Shown one piece after another: positions 34,741 to 45,930 of a stretch of 64,000 nt of DNA. The notes under the pieces are model-generated. The model ran no database searches, was not told where the DNA came from, and saw only the letters and a program-made list of their open reading frames with translations. Every line of letters begins with the position of its first letter. Positions within the stretch are counted from its first letter, which is position 1. Both the position numbers and the translations under genes were made by a program. The stretch is from Corylus avellana. Lineage: Eukaryota > Streptophyta > Magnoliopsida > Fagales > Betulaceae. The stretch lies in assembly GCF_901000735.1 (NCBI RefSeq), contig NC_081543.1, forward strand, positions 13,543,574-13,607,573, in the 5' to 3' direction.

Positions 34741-35893
34741 CTGACCTTTTTTTGAAAATTAAATGATTTAAGATTATGTTTAACTCATATGGAATCAAAT
34801 GAAATACAATCACTAAAGAAAAATATTAATTAAGAATCTTCTAAATTCATTCACTATAATATAACATATAGCTCGGCATGGAAAAAATCACTAGAGATCT
34901 AGTTATAATTTTCAGTAATTTTTTCACCGTAGTCAGGCCAAACCTTTTATTCTATATATATTTCTTGCCATATTTGCAATATTATTCTCATAGTACATTC
35001 CATATATGGAATGAAGTCAAAAGTGTGGACACGCGTTCATTGCCAAATTCTTTTGGCTCAAGCCAACCCCCTCCACCAACCCCCCCACTGTCAACGTACG
35101 TGTCCCCTACCCATTCCCCACTACTGTCAATAAAGATGGTTGCGAATATTTCCTTTAATCATAAAGGCTCTCATCAGCAATACTAGAAATCTCCTTCATT
35201 ACTACACTTACCAGAATATATATCTGGTGCCACAGAAAGATCAGAGGAAGAAAACAAATAGGAGAATATGTTTGGAATTTGCTTACCGGCCACGAGGGTT
35301 TGCCATATGGGGGAATGGGTAGGGGACATGTATGTTGACAGTAGTGGGGGGAATTGGCTTGAGCCAGGAGAATTGGGGTTATATACAAGTGCATCCTCGA
35401 TATTACCTTGGTGAAGCTTTTACTTCTATTTCTGTTTATGATGTAGAACAATTTGGTGTTAATCTTACCATTGCTCAGGTCATTAATGCGTCCATGGCCA
35501 TCTCCAATCCTCCAACTTTTGTTAATGTTAACAATAATTAATTAATTATGGAACCAATTTGTATTTGTTTATCTTTGGTAGGATAAATCAACTGAAAATT
35601 GGTGGTTGAAACTTGCTGAATACTCATTGGGATATTGGCCAAAGGAGATATTCACTCATTTAGCTACCAAAGTATCCTCTATTCGATACGGTGGAGCAAC
35701 TTTTTCTCCACACCCAATATACCTAATCTGGTACCAATGGAGAATGGTTTTCTTCCTATTGGCTTCGCCCCGTTGAAAGCAGGTCTTTATGTACATGTTC
35801 AAATAATGAAAGCTATAACCTATTGGTTGACATTGATTCCGAAATGATTCCTAGTTTTCATGAGATTGGTGCACAATGTTATAATTTTGTTCG
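34741..35893 (+). pseudogene. P2: truncated neprosin pseudogene (promoter plus exons 6-7)
   Basis: The promoter segment 34750-35042 is the inverse of the B promoter (39215-39440), including the GATCTAGTTATAATTTTCAG word. A TIR element (35043-35376) replaces exons 1-5. Exon 6' 35377-35478 is open (GYIQVHPRYYLGEAF, NLTIAQ) with a GT donor. Exon 7' starts at 35582 after an AG acceptor and reads ENWWLKL and LGYWPKEIFTHLA. A 2-base CA insertion in CTCCACACCC then shifts the frame. P3 shares this lesion; P1 does not. By eye, 114 bases of exon 7' match gene B with 12 mismatches. Confidence 0.88.
35043..35376. mobile_element. TIR element at the promoter-exon 6 junction (P2 copy)
   Basis: Left arm CTTTTGGCTCAAGCCAAC and GTGTCCCCTACCCATTCCCC; right arm GGGGGAATGGGTAGGGGACA, GGCTTGAGCCA and GAGAATTGG. 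Same insertion point as in P1. Confidence 0.65.
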
Positions 35894-36064
35894 GAGTAAT
35901 GTTGGGTATCATCTTTTTATCTTCCTAAAATTCTCCTAAACCTGATGTAGTTTTTGAAATTACCATTAGATTTTAGATGAATCATACTTGAATTTTAATT
36001 CAATGGTAATTTTGAAAGCCACATCAATTGTATGAAGATAAAAATATGATACATAACATTACTC
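35894..36064. mobile_element. Mutator-like MITE, P2 copy
   Basis: Same position as 15509-15690, with flanks TTTTGTTCG and TTTTGTTTG. Internal bases are lost and the right inverted repeat is more degraded. Confidence 0.65.
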
Positions 36065-36219
36065 TTTTGTTTGTATCAACCATTATGAAATTATTACCAT
36101 ATTAATTTTGATGGATCCATTTCTATGAAATGCATAAACTTTAAAAAGAATTTTAATTTTTTTTGTGATATTTTTACAATTTAATGCAGCGGCCCAAAAT
36201 TAAAAAGTAGATGTCATAG

Positions 36220-36408
36220 CAAAGAAAAGAGACGGTCTTTCCAAGGGACAAACCTTTCGTAAAGTCTAAAGTACCCATAAAAATTGCTAAACCTTTAGAC
36301 TACATTGATCAATGGTTAGATGAGGAAGGTTATGGATGTCGTTGTGAAGAAAGTAATGGGTTATGTTTCAAAGGTTCGGTGGCTGATTTATCTAGGCATT
36401 ACGGTTAA
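36220..36408 (+). pseudogene. Unrecognised 62-codon open frame, copy 2 (intact frame)
   Basis: Open from the codon after TAG at 36217-36219 to TAA at 36406-36408, without an ATG. It includes VPIKIAKPLDYIDQWLDEEG and YGCRCEESNGLCFKG. An AG acceptor-like TTTAATGCAG lies 30 bases upstream. The homologues near 15800 and 52230 carry a TAA where this copy has CAA. It looks like a relic exon; family unknown. Confidence 0.3.
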
Positions 36409-36941
36409 TCAAAATGTCAATACTCAAAAGTATCCACATTCTCTTAGATGGGGTTATTGATAGGGATATGTATGGCATTATAGAAGAAGTGAGGGATAAT
36501 TAGGAACATTAAGGTAATTTGATGGTCATAAAGTGGGGAGGATTTTGAAAATAAGCTTACTATCATAACATGTACAATATGAGAGATGGAACCACTTCCA
36601 AAATAAGCTTTCAATGGTGGTCGGGGGTGGACCACCCCATAATATGAGTATGAGTAGTTTGACTTTTTATTAAACTTGATTAATTGGTTGAGTGAATAGA
36701 GTAGGGTGGACAAAGTCAAATCCCAAAAACATGTCCAATTCATCAAATTACTTAGAGCACGAATATGAATAATTAACAAAAGAAACCATTTCAAGAAAAT
36801 ACTTAATAAAACCCTCACCAATGCCAAAAAGCAACCAATTAATCATCCAGTTAAATATAAATTTAAAAGAAGAATACATGTCTATAACTTCATCTTAGTT
36901 ATTATTGAACCACCCATCCTACATTTACGAGATTAAATTGA

Positions 36942-39117
36942 TCATGTCCTTAGCATGCATGATCCTCCAGGACCTCCAAAGCTGAAGGATTTCCCCATAT
37001 TAACAATATCACTGACATCTACCAAGCCATAACATTGTCCACCAATGTCATGAAAATTATGAATCATTTCGGAATTAATGTCAATGAATTGGTTATCCGC
37101 TTTCATCATTTGAACACATACAAAAAGACCTGCTTTGCCCAGGGCAAAGTCAACAGGAAGAAAACCGTTCCCCATTGGTACCGGAGTACGTATATTGGGT
37201 GGAGAAAAAGTTACTCCGCCATATCGAATAGAGGATGCTCCGGTAGCTAAATGAGTGAATATCTCCTTTGGCCAGTATCCCAATGAGTCATTACCAACTT
37301 TCAACCACCAATTTCCAGTTGATTTATCCTGCCAAAGATAAACAAATATAAATAGGTTCCATAATTAATTAATTAATTAATTGTTGTTAACATTAACAAA
37401 AGTAGGAGGATCGGAGATGGCCATGGATGCATTAATTACCTGAGCAATGGTAAGATTAACAACGAATTGTTGTCCATCATAAACAGAAATTTCAGTCAAA
37501 GCTTCACCGGGAAAATATTGGCGATGCACTTGTATATAACCTGGACATCGTGCATTGTAACAGCCATGTTTATACCCATCTACCTGCAATATTAATTCAT
37601 ATATATCATGTTCTAATGGGTTCAATTAAAAGTATCTTTCATAAGAGACAAAGGGATTACTTGGAAGGACAAGAAATTATTAATCTATTCGATCTTTACC
37701 GTCCAAAATGTCGTAAGATGCGTGTCATTGTCAAAATACGTTCCAGGATGCACCTATATTACAAATAACATCACACATACGCTATAATATATACGGTGGA
37801 AAGGAGAAAGAAATATATATATATATATATCTCTGTGTGTGTGTGTGTGTGATTGATGACTTACTGCCCATCCAGCTTCAATGGTGTTTGGTCCATTCTG
37901 AACCCAAATTTGAGCTTTACTGTATTGGCCGCTTACTTTCACTTGTGGATTATTAACCACGATTAATGCCCTTGCTCCATGGTAAGTCGCAGCGTCCGTT
38001 GTGTTAACACTTGCAGACTAACTCAAATAATAAGAGAAAAATGATAAGTAATTGCATAATAATAAAAATCTTATTATTATTATTATTATTATTATTATCA
38101 ATTAATGAATCTTCCCTTGGCGAAAACAATTTCGGTAGTTGTAAATTACTCTTTCATTGAATAAAAACATAGTTCTAATTAATCATTACTTAAATCATCT
38201 TCTTCTCGCTTGGAAGTTGGAAGATTGTTAAACATGCATGGTTTTTCTGGTTTCAAAAAACTCAAGAATGCCACGTAAAAACTTACATATTCGCCGGGAA
38301 TATTACTTGCATATGTGTGAAAGCTTCCACCTTGAGATTCTGAGAAAGAGTTCTTGAAATCATGAGTTTGGCCCTCATGAACTCTAGTTCTTTGTATTGG
38401 TACCATTCCTGGTGGGCAACCCATATCCACAAATTGGCTTTTTGAGAAAACTTCATTTGTCTTGCTTCTTGTTGAGAAACTTGGGTTCATCTAAATTAAC
38501 AATTTAGGATATTAATTAATATATTATGATCAATTTTCTGGAGGCCGCCGTATCGATCGAGATGAAAAAGAATGTTGAAAGAATAAGATTAATATATTTG
38601 CAATTAATTACCTGAATTTTGTGATTCTTAAGCAAAGGATGATCAAAAGCAGGCTGCTTATAGATATCCACACAATCGAACCCACCAACATCACGTGGCT
38701 GCACATGAAAACAGCAAATAAAAGAGATCTAATATATAACAGTATCCTCATGAAATATCAATCATACTGGAACGTCATAAAAGTTAAACATTCTATGTTA
38801 TATAGTACTATTGCATTGGAATAATGAATAAACTTAAGAAATATTTGTATTCTAAGAACTCTAATTGGACAAACTAAAGATAAATTCTAACATAAACTTG
38901 TATTCTGGAATTGAACTTTTGCTATCTCTTTTCTAAATTTTCTCGATTGTTTTTGTCATTTGAGCAAAAGGATATTGACATGCATGTACATGTTTTTCAT
39001 AAATATTTTGAGTACCTGAATTGCGTTGACTGATTGGTCATCCAACATGCTTCTTCCTGCATCAACTCCATAGAAGCTAACAATTACACCAAGAATTACT
39101 AACATAAACAAAGTCAT
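36942..39117 (-). CDS. B: secreted neprosin-domain (DUF239) peptidase-family protein, intact
   Basis: Seven exons on the minus strand: 39117-39016, 38698-38612, 38490-38287, 38017-37865, 37753-37700, 37583-37440 and 37328-36942. All have GT-AG borders and phase 0, giving 376 residues. Residues 1-20 form a signal peptide (MTLFMLVILGVIVSF), so the product should enter the secretory pathway. The activation-peptide domain follows (FDCVDIYKQPAFDHPLLKNH at 41-60, GCPPGMVPIQR near 88-97). The neprosin domain has IWVQNGPNTIEAGW, GCYNARCPGYIQV, GYWPKEIFTHLA and a GGPGGSC tail. Family members studied (Nepenthes neprosin) are glutamic prolyl endopeptidases; Glu178 in IEAGW and Glu270 in WPKE are candidates for the catalytic pair, by motif position only. 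Length fits the family. Substrate unknown. Confidence 0.9.
37816..37850. repeat. (AT)n(GT)n microsatellite in intron 4 of B
   Basis: Compound run ending just before the exon 4 donor. The contig after the 42732-42831 gap begins inside the equivalent GT tract. Confidence 0.85.
38069..38098. repeat. (TTA)n microsatellite in intron 3 of B
   Basis: About ten TTA units, shorter in D (about 54059-54079). Confidence 0.8.
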
Positions 39118-39165
39118 AGTACTTGTTAAGCCAATTCTCTCTCAGATAATATCAAAAGTTGTACG

Positions 39166-39168
<3 letters not shown>

Positions 39169-39222
<54 letters not shown>
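39169..39222 (-). promoter_or_regulatory. Expanded TATA region of gene B: (TA)n then (GA)n
   Basis: Where D and A have TATATATA about 50 bases upstream of ATG, B has about 16 TA units followed by 11 GA units (TC on the coding strand). The core-promoter position is inferred from D. Confidence 0.55.
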
Positions 39223-39554
39223 ATATATAATAGGTTTGGCCTGACCACGGTGAAAAAATTACTGAAAATTATAACTAGATCTCAATATATTAATGTTTTC
39301 CATGCCGAGCTATATGTTATATTTTAGTGAATGAATTTATCACTTTACCATATTTAGAAGATTCTTAATATTTTTCTTTATTGATCGTATTTCATTTGAT
39401 TCCATATGATCTAGTTAACATAATCTTAAATTTGAAAATAATTTTGTTACATAAATTTATGAACACGCCCCGACAATAGATTGTCTCCATTCCGGTCCAT
39501 ATGAAATTTCTTAACAAACGTTTTAAAATCGAACATTTACCATAATGACTTTTA

Positions 39555-39877
39555 TGGTCCGTTTGGGATTGCGATTTCAATAAGTACGATTTTAAAAATT
39601 ACGTTTTTGAAATCACTACTTTTTAAAATCGCAAAGGCGTTTGGTAAGACATATTAAAAAATTATTTTCTATTAAATATTTATTATGAGGAATCGTAATT
39701 TTGTTTTAAATTCGCTCTTTTTCAAATAAGCACCTATTGTCTGCTTATAAAAATCGCAAATTTTATTCATATTTTAAATTAAATGTTTTTTAAATCACAA
39801 TGCCAAACGACTTACGTTTTGTAATATCTTTTTAAAACGTAAATTATTCTTTGCGAAATTACAATCACAAACACTCC
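39555..39877. mobile_element. PIF/Harbinger-like MITE, B copy
   Basis: Ends GGTCCGTTTGGGATTGCGAT and the imperfect complement TACAATCACAAACACTCC. It is flanked by TTA-type target sites, best seen in the D copy. It sits about 440 bases upstream of the B start codon. Confidence 0.7.
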
Positions 39878-40142
39878 TTTAATTGGAAACAATCGAAATC
39901 TAAGTAAATAAACTAAACCCTTTAATTCAAGGATAATTAGGATCCCTTCAAATTTCTTCCAAATTGAAAATTCGCTTATTATTAAATCTTTGTCAAGCTT
40001 GGAATAGTGTTTGCAGTGTAACGTATTCAATACGCGAGAGCCACGTACAAGGTTGGGGACGAGTGTCCCCTAAAGAATTTTAACAAATTTTCAAAAACAT
40101 TAATTTTACTATTTTCTCTCATATTTCACATTTTGTTCCCTT

Positions 40143-40390
40143 CAAGTTACTTTTTCACCCCTCGAAAAGCAAGGTTGAAGTCTATTAAGCAGAGACCCAC
40201 GTACAAGGCCTCCGAAGAATTTTTAGAAATCCTTCCAAAAACACTATTAATTTCACCTTTTGTTTTCCAAATTACTTTTTTACCCCTCAACTGACAATTT
40301 AAAGTCTACTCTTAAATAAAATTATTTCTTAATTTATGATCAACTTGTTTTTTCCACTGCACGAAGAAGTGAAAATATTAAAAAGTTATA

Positions 40391-40427
<37 letters not shown>

Positions 40428-40930
40428 GCAACTTGGGTTGCTCACCATTTTTAACCTTTTTGTTCGGTTGTAATTTCTCCTCTCCCATGTTGAATAGAAA
40501 AACAATGATTTAATAGCAATCTAAGTATAAAATCTTACATTTTTATTATTTTAATTCAAATTAAAAATAAATTAGTGTAAAAGTTTTGATTACATGCCGG
40601 AGTTTTTTCATATATATATATATATATGAAAAAATCCCAAACAAAGTTGCTTATTTAAATTAATTATTTGTGAATATATCTTATTTTTGTTACATATTTT
40701 AATTGTATAAAATAGATAATTCCGTTAGTTATACTATTTAATTAAGGAGCGATTTTATTTAAGAGTAGACTTTAACTTGTCAGTTGAGGGGTAAAAAAGT
40801 AATCTGGAAAACAAAAAGTGAAATTAATAGTGTTTTTGAAGGATCTCTAAAAATTCTTGGGAGGCCTTGTACGTGGGTCTCCGCTTAATAGACTTCAACT
40901 TTGCTTTTCGAGGGGTGAAAAAGTAACTTG
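40143..40930. mobile_element. Long foldback element, copy 2
   Basis: Same structure and flanks as 27200-27991, with minor differences (an AT-run length and a few substitutions). Confidence 0.8.
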
Positions 40931-42388
40931 GATATTCATTTTTGCCTATATTCTATTATTCCGTCTTTTTTTTTTTTTTTTTTAACACTAATGATTTCCA
41001 GAACATCTTGGACAAGCCCAATTAATTTATTTCCTCTCAGGTTCTCTTATAGGTTATATTTGTAATTTTGATGTCGCTTTTTTTTTTCCTCTTGCATGTT
41101 CAATTCCCTCTCCATATATAAATTTTCAACTTTTTATTTTATTTTATTTTATTTTTATCTAATAAGTTTGCAACTTACTTGGCCTTTGCAGGCTATGCTG
41201 GTTAATTACATTGCTTTTACAATATTGCAACATCCTTTTCCATGAATCACAGATATGAGATATTTATAAGTTAATATAAATACTTTTAATGTGAGGCTTA
41301 GCACTAGAGGCTCGTATATTACTATGAATTTTCTATTTTGAACAGCTTGGTGTTTCATAAATTTTATATATTTTATGTGATTATAGTGTTACGTACGTAC
41401 GTACCTAAAGTGGTATGAGAAACTAATAAGAATGATAATTCAGTAGATTTTTTAAAGAATTTATGAGTAATTAAAGGTGCTCACAACTCTTATAAATACA
41501 GTTCGAAAATTTTCTTGACCAATTTTAATTCTTTTGTTTCATGATAATGCGATATTTAAAGAACGAAATACAACTAAAATGAGAGTCACAAGAAAATAAA
41601 CTTTAACGTACTAACATTAAGAAATATGTTCCTATCGAACCCAATCAAGGGTGCATTTGGAGGGCATTTTGTACTGGAGACTAGTTTCTCAACTTCTCCT
41701 CTCCTTGGATCTTAATGGAAATACATATTAAATCAGATAAACATGCGGCATTCCATTAATCTGACAAGTGATTATTTTAAATGAAATTGACATTTAATTG
41801 ACAGTTGTTTGGTTTAAATTAAATTCTATGAAAAGAGGCTAATATCATGACATGTGGCATTCCATTAATCTGACAAGTGATTATTTTAAATGAAACTGTG
41901 CGTTTAAGTTTGTAAATCAAAACACACGTACCACCTTTTTCACATCGCTTCTAACTTGACACGTGACATTACATTTAATTGACAGTTGTTTAGTTTAAAT
42001 TAAACTCTACCAAGAGAGGTTAAATAACACCAAGCTTCAACACAACATCAAACCGTAATTTAAAGATGCCTATTTTCTCTGTTAAAATAATTGCTATCAT
42101 ACTTTATTTTATTATAATTCTTACATTTTATATTTAATTGTGAAATAATATTTAATTAGTAATCTTGAACTTAAAAAGATATCTAATACAAGTAATTGTC
42201 TTTTTTTTTTTTTTGTAAGAAATGATAGAATTGTAAACATCAAAAGACGTAGGAGTAAATGAAAAGACAAGTGGGCCCACATATTTGAGGTTTGACGATT
42301 AAGCTAGAGGAAGAAATTATGAAGAAAAGCCACGAAGGAAAGAAAATTGGTGCATTCAACATGGGACCCACCACTTAAGAGTGGTATT

Positions 42389-42731
42389 TCATTTAAACCA
42401 CTCATTTTCGAAGCCTAGACCCACTGCTAATTTTGCTAGATGATGAGCTGCGAAATTGGCATTTCGGCCTACATGCTTAACCTCCCAGCTGCTAAAACCG
42501 TTGAGCAAAGATTTAGCATCCGCCGCAAGGTGTCCAAATCTGCTCCAGTTTTCTTCTCGTGTGTTCATCGCGTCCACTACGTTTTTGGCATCACCTTCTA
42601 GGCTGATAATATTCACACCAATTGCTCGACAAAAACGCAGTGCATGGATAGCTGCTAAAGCTTCCGCAGCTGATGGATTAAAAGCCCCTTGACTGGTACT
42701 ACATCTGGCAGCAATGACTCTGCCTTCATGA
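42389..42731 (-). mobile_element. LINE RNase H fragment cut by the gap
   Basis: Minus strand reads ISLEGDAKNVVDAMNTREEN and FAAHHLAKLA, the C-terminal RNase H of a LINE. It is the same sequence as 47393-47735, and the contig ends here at ATCATGAAGG on that strand. Confidence 0.85.
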
Positions 42732-42831
42732 NNNNNNNNNNNNNNNNNNNNNNNNNNNNNNNNNNNNNNNNNNNNNNNNNNNNNNNNNNNNNNNNNNNNN
42801 NNNNNNNNNNNNNNNNNNNNNNNNNNNNNNN
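42732..42831. other. Assembly gap, 100 N, separating two copies of one 4.9-kb block
   Basis: The left contig end (42731) matches 47735 and the right contig start (42832) matches 37834. The gap therefore lies between overlapping ends. Confidence 1.
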
Positions 42832-42864
42832 TGTGTGTGTGTGTGTGTGTGATTGATGACTTAC

Positions 42865-44117
42865 TGCCCATCCAGCTTCAATGGTGTTTGGTCCATTCTG
42901 AACCCAAATTTGAGCTTTACTGTATTGGCCGCTTACTTTCACTTGTGGATTATTAACCACGATTAATGCCCTTGCTCCATGGTAAGTCGCAGCGTCCGTT
43001 GTGTTAACACTTGCAGACTAACTCAAATAATAATAGAAAAATGATAAGTAATTGCATAATAATAAAAATCTTATTATTATTATTATTATTATTATTATCA
43101 ATTAATGTATCTTCCCTTGGCGAAAACAATTTCGGTAGTTGTAAATTACTCTTTCATTGAATAAAAACATAGTTCTAATTAATCATTACTTAAATCATCT
43201 TCTTCTCGCTTGGAAGTTGGAAGATTGTTAAACATGCATGGTTTTTCTGGTTTCAAAAAACTCAAGAATGCCACGTAAAAACTTACATATTCGCCGGGAA
43301 TATTACTTGCATATGTGTGAAAGCTTCCACCTTGAGATTCTGAGAAAGAGTTCTTGAAATCATGAGTTTGGCCCTCATGAACTCTAGTTCTTTGTATTGG
43401 TACCATTCCTGGTGGGCAACCCATATCCACAAATTGGCTTTTTGAGAAAACTTCATTTGTCTTGCTTCTTGTTGAGAAACTTGGGTTCATCTAAATTAAC
43501 AATTTAGGATATTAATTAATATATTATGATCAATTTTCTGGAGGCCGCCGTATCGATCGAGATGAAAAAGAATGTTGAAAGAATAAGATTAATATATTTG
43601 CAATTAATTACCTGAATTTTGTGATTCTTAAGCAAAGGATGATCAAAAGCAGGCTGCTTATAGATATCCACACAATCGAACCCACCAACATCACGTGGCT
43701 GCACATGAAAACAGCAAATAAAAGAGATCTAATATATAACAGTATCCTCATGAAATATCAATCATACTGGAACGTCATAAAAGTTAAACATTCTATGTTA
43801 TATAGTACTATTGCATTGGAATAATGAATAAACTTAAGAAATATTTGTATTCTAAGAACTCTAATTGGACAAACTAAAGATAAATTCTAACATAAACTTG
43901 TATTCTGGAATTGAACTTTTGCTATCTCTTTTCTAAATTTTCTCGATTGTTTTTGTCATTTGAGCAAAAGGATATTGACATGCATGTACATGTTTTTCAT
44001 AAATATTTTGAGTACCTGAATTGCGTTGACTGATTGGTCATCCAACATGCTTCTTCCTGCATCAACTCCATAGAAGCTAACAATTACACCAAGAATTACT
44101 AACATAAACAAAGTCAT
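42865..44117 (-). CDS. C: neprosin gene, exons 1-4 only, probable assembly duplicate of B
   Basis: Exons 44117-44016, 43698-43612, 43490-43287 and 43017-42865 match B at an offset of exactly 5000 and give the same first 182 residues as far as I can see. Exons 5-7 are missing because the contig begins in intron 4. Intron differences are a few single bases (for example 38034 versus 43034 and 38105 versus 43105). Unmerged contig ends or two haplotypes explain this better than a real partial gene. If real, it would encode a secreted fragment lacking half the catalytic domain. Confidence 0.6.
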
Positions 44118-44165
44118 AGTACTTGTTAAGCCAATTCTCTCTCAGATAATATCAAAAGTTGTACG

Positions 44166-44168
<3 letters not shown>

Positions 44169-44222
<54 letters not shown>
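44169..44222 (-). promoter_or_regulatory. Expanded TATA region of copy C
   Basis: Same (TA)n(GA)n run as 39169-39222. Confidence 0.5.
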
Positions 44223-44554
44223 ATATATAATAGGTTTGGCCTGACCACGGTGAAAAAATTACTGAAAATTATAACTAGATCTCAATATATTAATGTTTTC
44301 CATGCCGAGCTATATGTTATATTTTAGTGAATGAATTTATCACTTTACCATATTTAGAAGATTCTTAATATTTTTCTTTATTGATCGTATTTCATTTGAT
44401 TCCATATGATCTAGTTAACATAATCTTAAATTTGAAAATAATTTTGTTACATAAATTTATGAACACGCCCCGACAATAGATTGTCTCCATTCCGGTCCAT
44501 ATGAAATTTCTTAACAAACGTTTTAAAATCGAACATTTACCATAATGACTTTTA

Positions 44555-44877
44555 TGGTCCGTTTGGGATTGCGATTTCAATAAGTACGATTTTAAAAATT
44601 ACGTTTTTGAAATCACTACTTTTTAAAATCGCAAAGGCGTTTGGTAAGACATATTAAAAAATTATTTTCTATTAAATATTTATTATGAGGAATCGTAATT
44701 TTGTTTTAAATTCGCTCTTTTTCAAATAAGCACCTATTGTCTGCTTATAAAAATCGCAAATTTTATTCATATTTTAAATTAAATGTTTTTTAAATCACAA
44801 TGCCAAACGACTTACGTTTTGTAATATCTTTTTAAAACGTAAATTATTCTTTGCGAAATTACAATCACAAACACTCC
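44555..44877. mobile_element. PIF/Harbinger-like MITE, C copy
   Basis: Same as 39555-39877 within the duplicated block. Confidence 0.7.
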
Positions 44878-45142
44878 TTTAATTGGAAACAATCGAAATC
44901 TAAGTAAATAAACTAAACCCTTTAATTCAAGGATAATTAGGATCCCTTCAAATTTCTTCCAAATTGAAAATTCGCTTATTATTAAATCTTTGTCAAGCTT
45001 GGAATAGTGTTTGCAGTGTAACGTATTCAATACGCGAGAGCCACGTACAAGGTTGGGGACGAGTGTCCCCTAAAGAATTTTAACAAATTTTCAAAAACAT
45101 TAATTTTACTATTTTCTCTCATATTTCACATTTTGTTCCCTT

Positions 45143-45390
45143 CAAGTTACTTTTTCACCCCTCGAAAAGCAAGGTTGAAGTCTATTAAGCAGAGACCCAC
45201 GTACAAGGCCTCCGAAGAATTTTTAGAAATCCTTCCAAAAACACTATTAATTTCACCTTTTGTTTTCCAAATTACTTTTTTACCCCTCAACTGACAATTT
45301 AAAGTCTACTCTTAAATAAAATTATTTCTTAATTTATGATCAACTTGTTTTTTCCACTGCACGAAGAAGTGAAAATATTAAAAAGTTATA

Positions 45391-45427
<37 letters not shown>

Positions 45428-45930
45428 GCAACTTGGGTTGCTCACCATTTTTAACCTTTTTGTTCGGTTGTAATTTCTCCTCTCCCATGTTGAATAGAAA
45501 AACAATGATTTAATAGCAATCTAAGTATAAAATCTTACATTTTTATTATTTTAATTCAAATTAAAAATAAATTAGTGTAAAAGTTTTGATTACATGCCAG
45601 AGTTTTTTCATATATATATATATATATGAAAAAATCCCAAACAAAGTTGCTCATTTAAATTAATTATTTGTGAATATATCTTATTTTTGTTACATATTTT
45701 AATTGTATAAAATAGATAATTCAGTTAGTTATACTATTTAATTAAGGAGCGATTTTATTTAAGAGTAGACTTTAACTTGTCAGTTGAGGGGTAAAGAAGT
45801 AATCTGGAAAACAAAAAGTGAAATTAATAGTGTTTTTGAAGGATCTCTAAAAATTCTTGGGAGGCCTTGTACGTGGGTCTCCGCTTAATAGACTTCAACT
45901 TTGCTTTTCGAGGGGTGAAAAAGTAACTTG
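45143..45930. mobile_element. Long foldback element, copy 3
   Basis: Same as 40143-40930 with a few substitutions (for example GCCAGAG for GCCGGAG near 45599). Confidence 0.8.

Noticed and set aside
36444..36827. 127-codon hydrophobic minus-strand frame, repeated at 52446-52829
   Set aside because: It lies just 3' of the neprosin genes, is AT-driven, has no recognisable motif and is broken in the A unit. Conservation follows from recent duplication.
42389..42960. Long frames running through the 100-N gap
   Set aside because: They join a LINE RNase H fragment or neprosin exon 4 to unknown bases across N; the fusion is an artefact.
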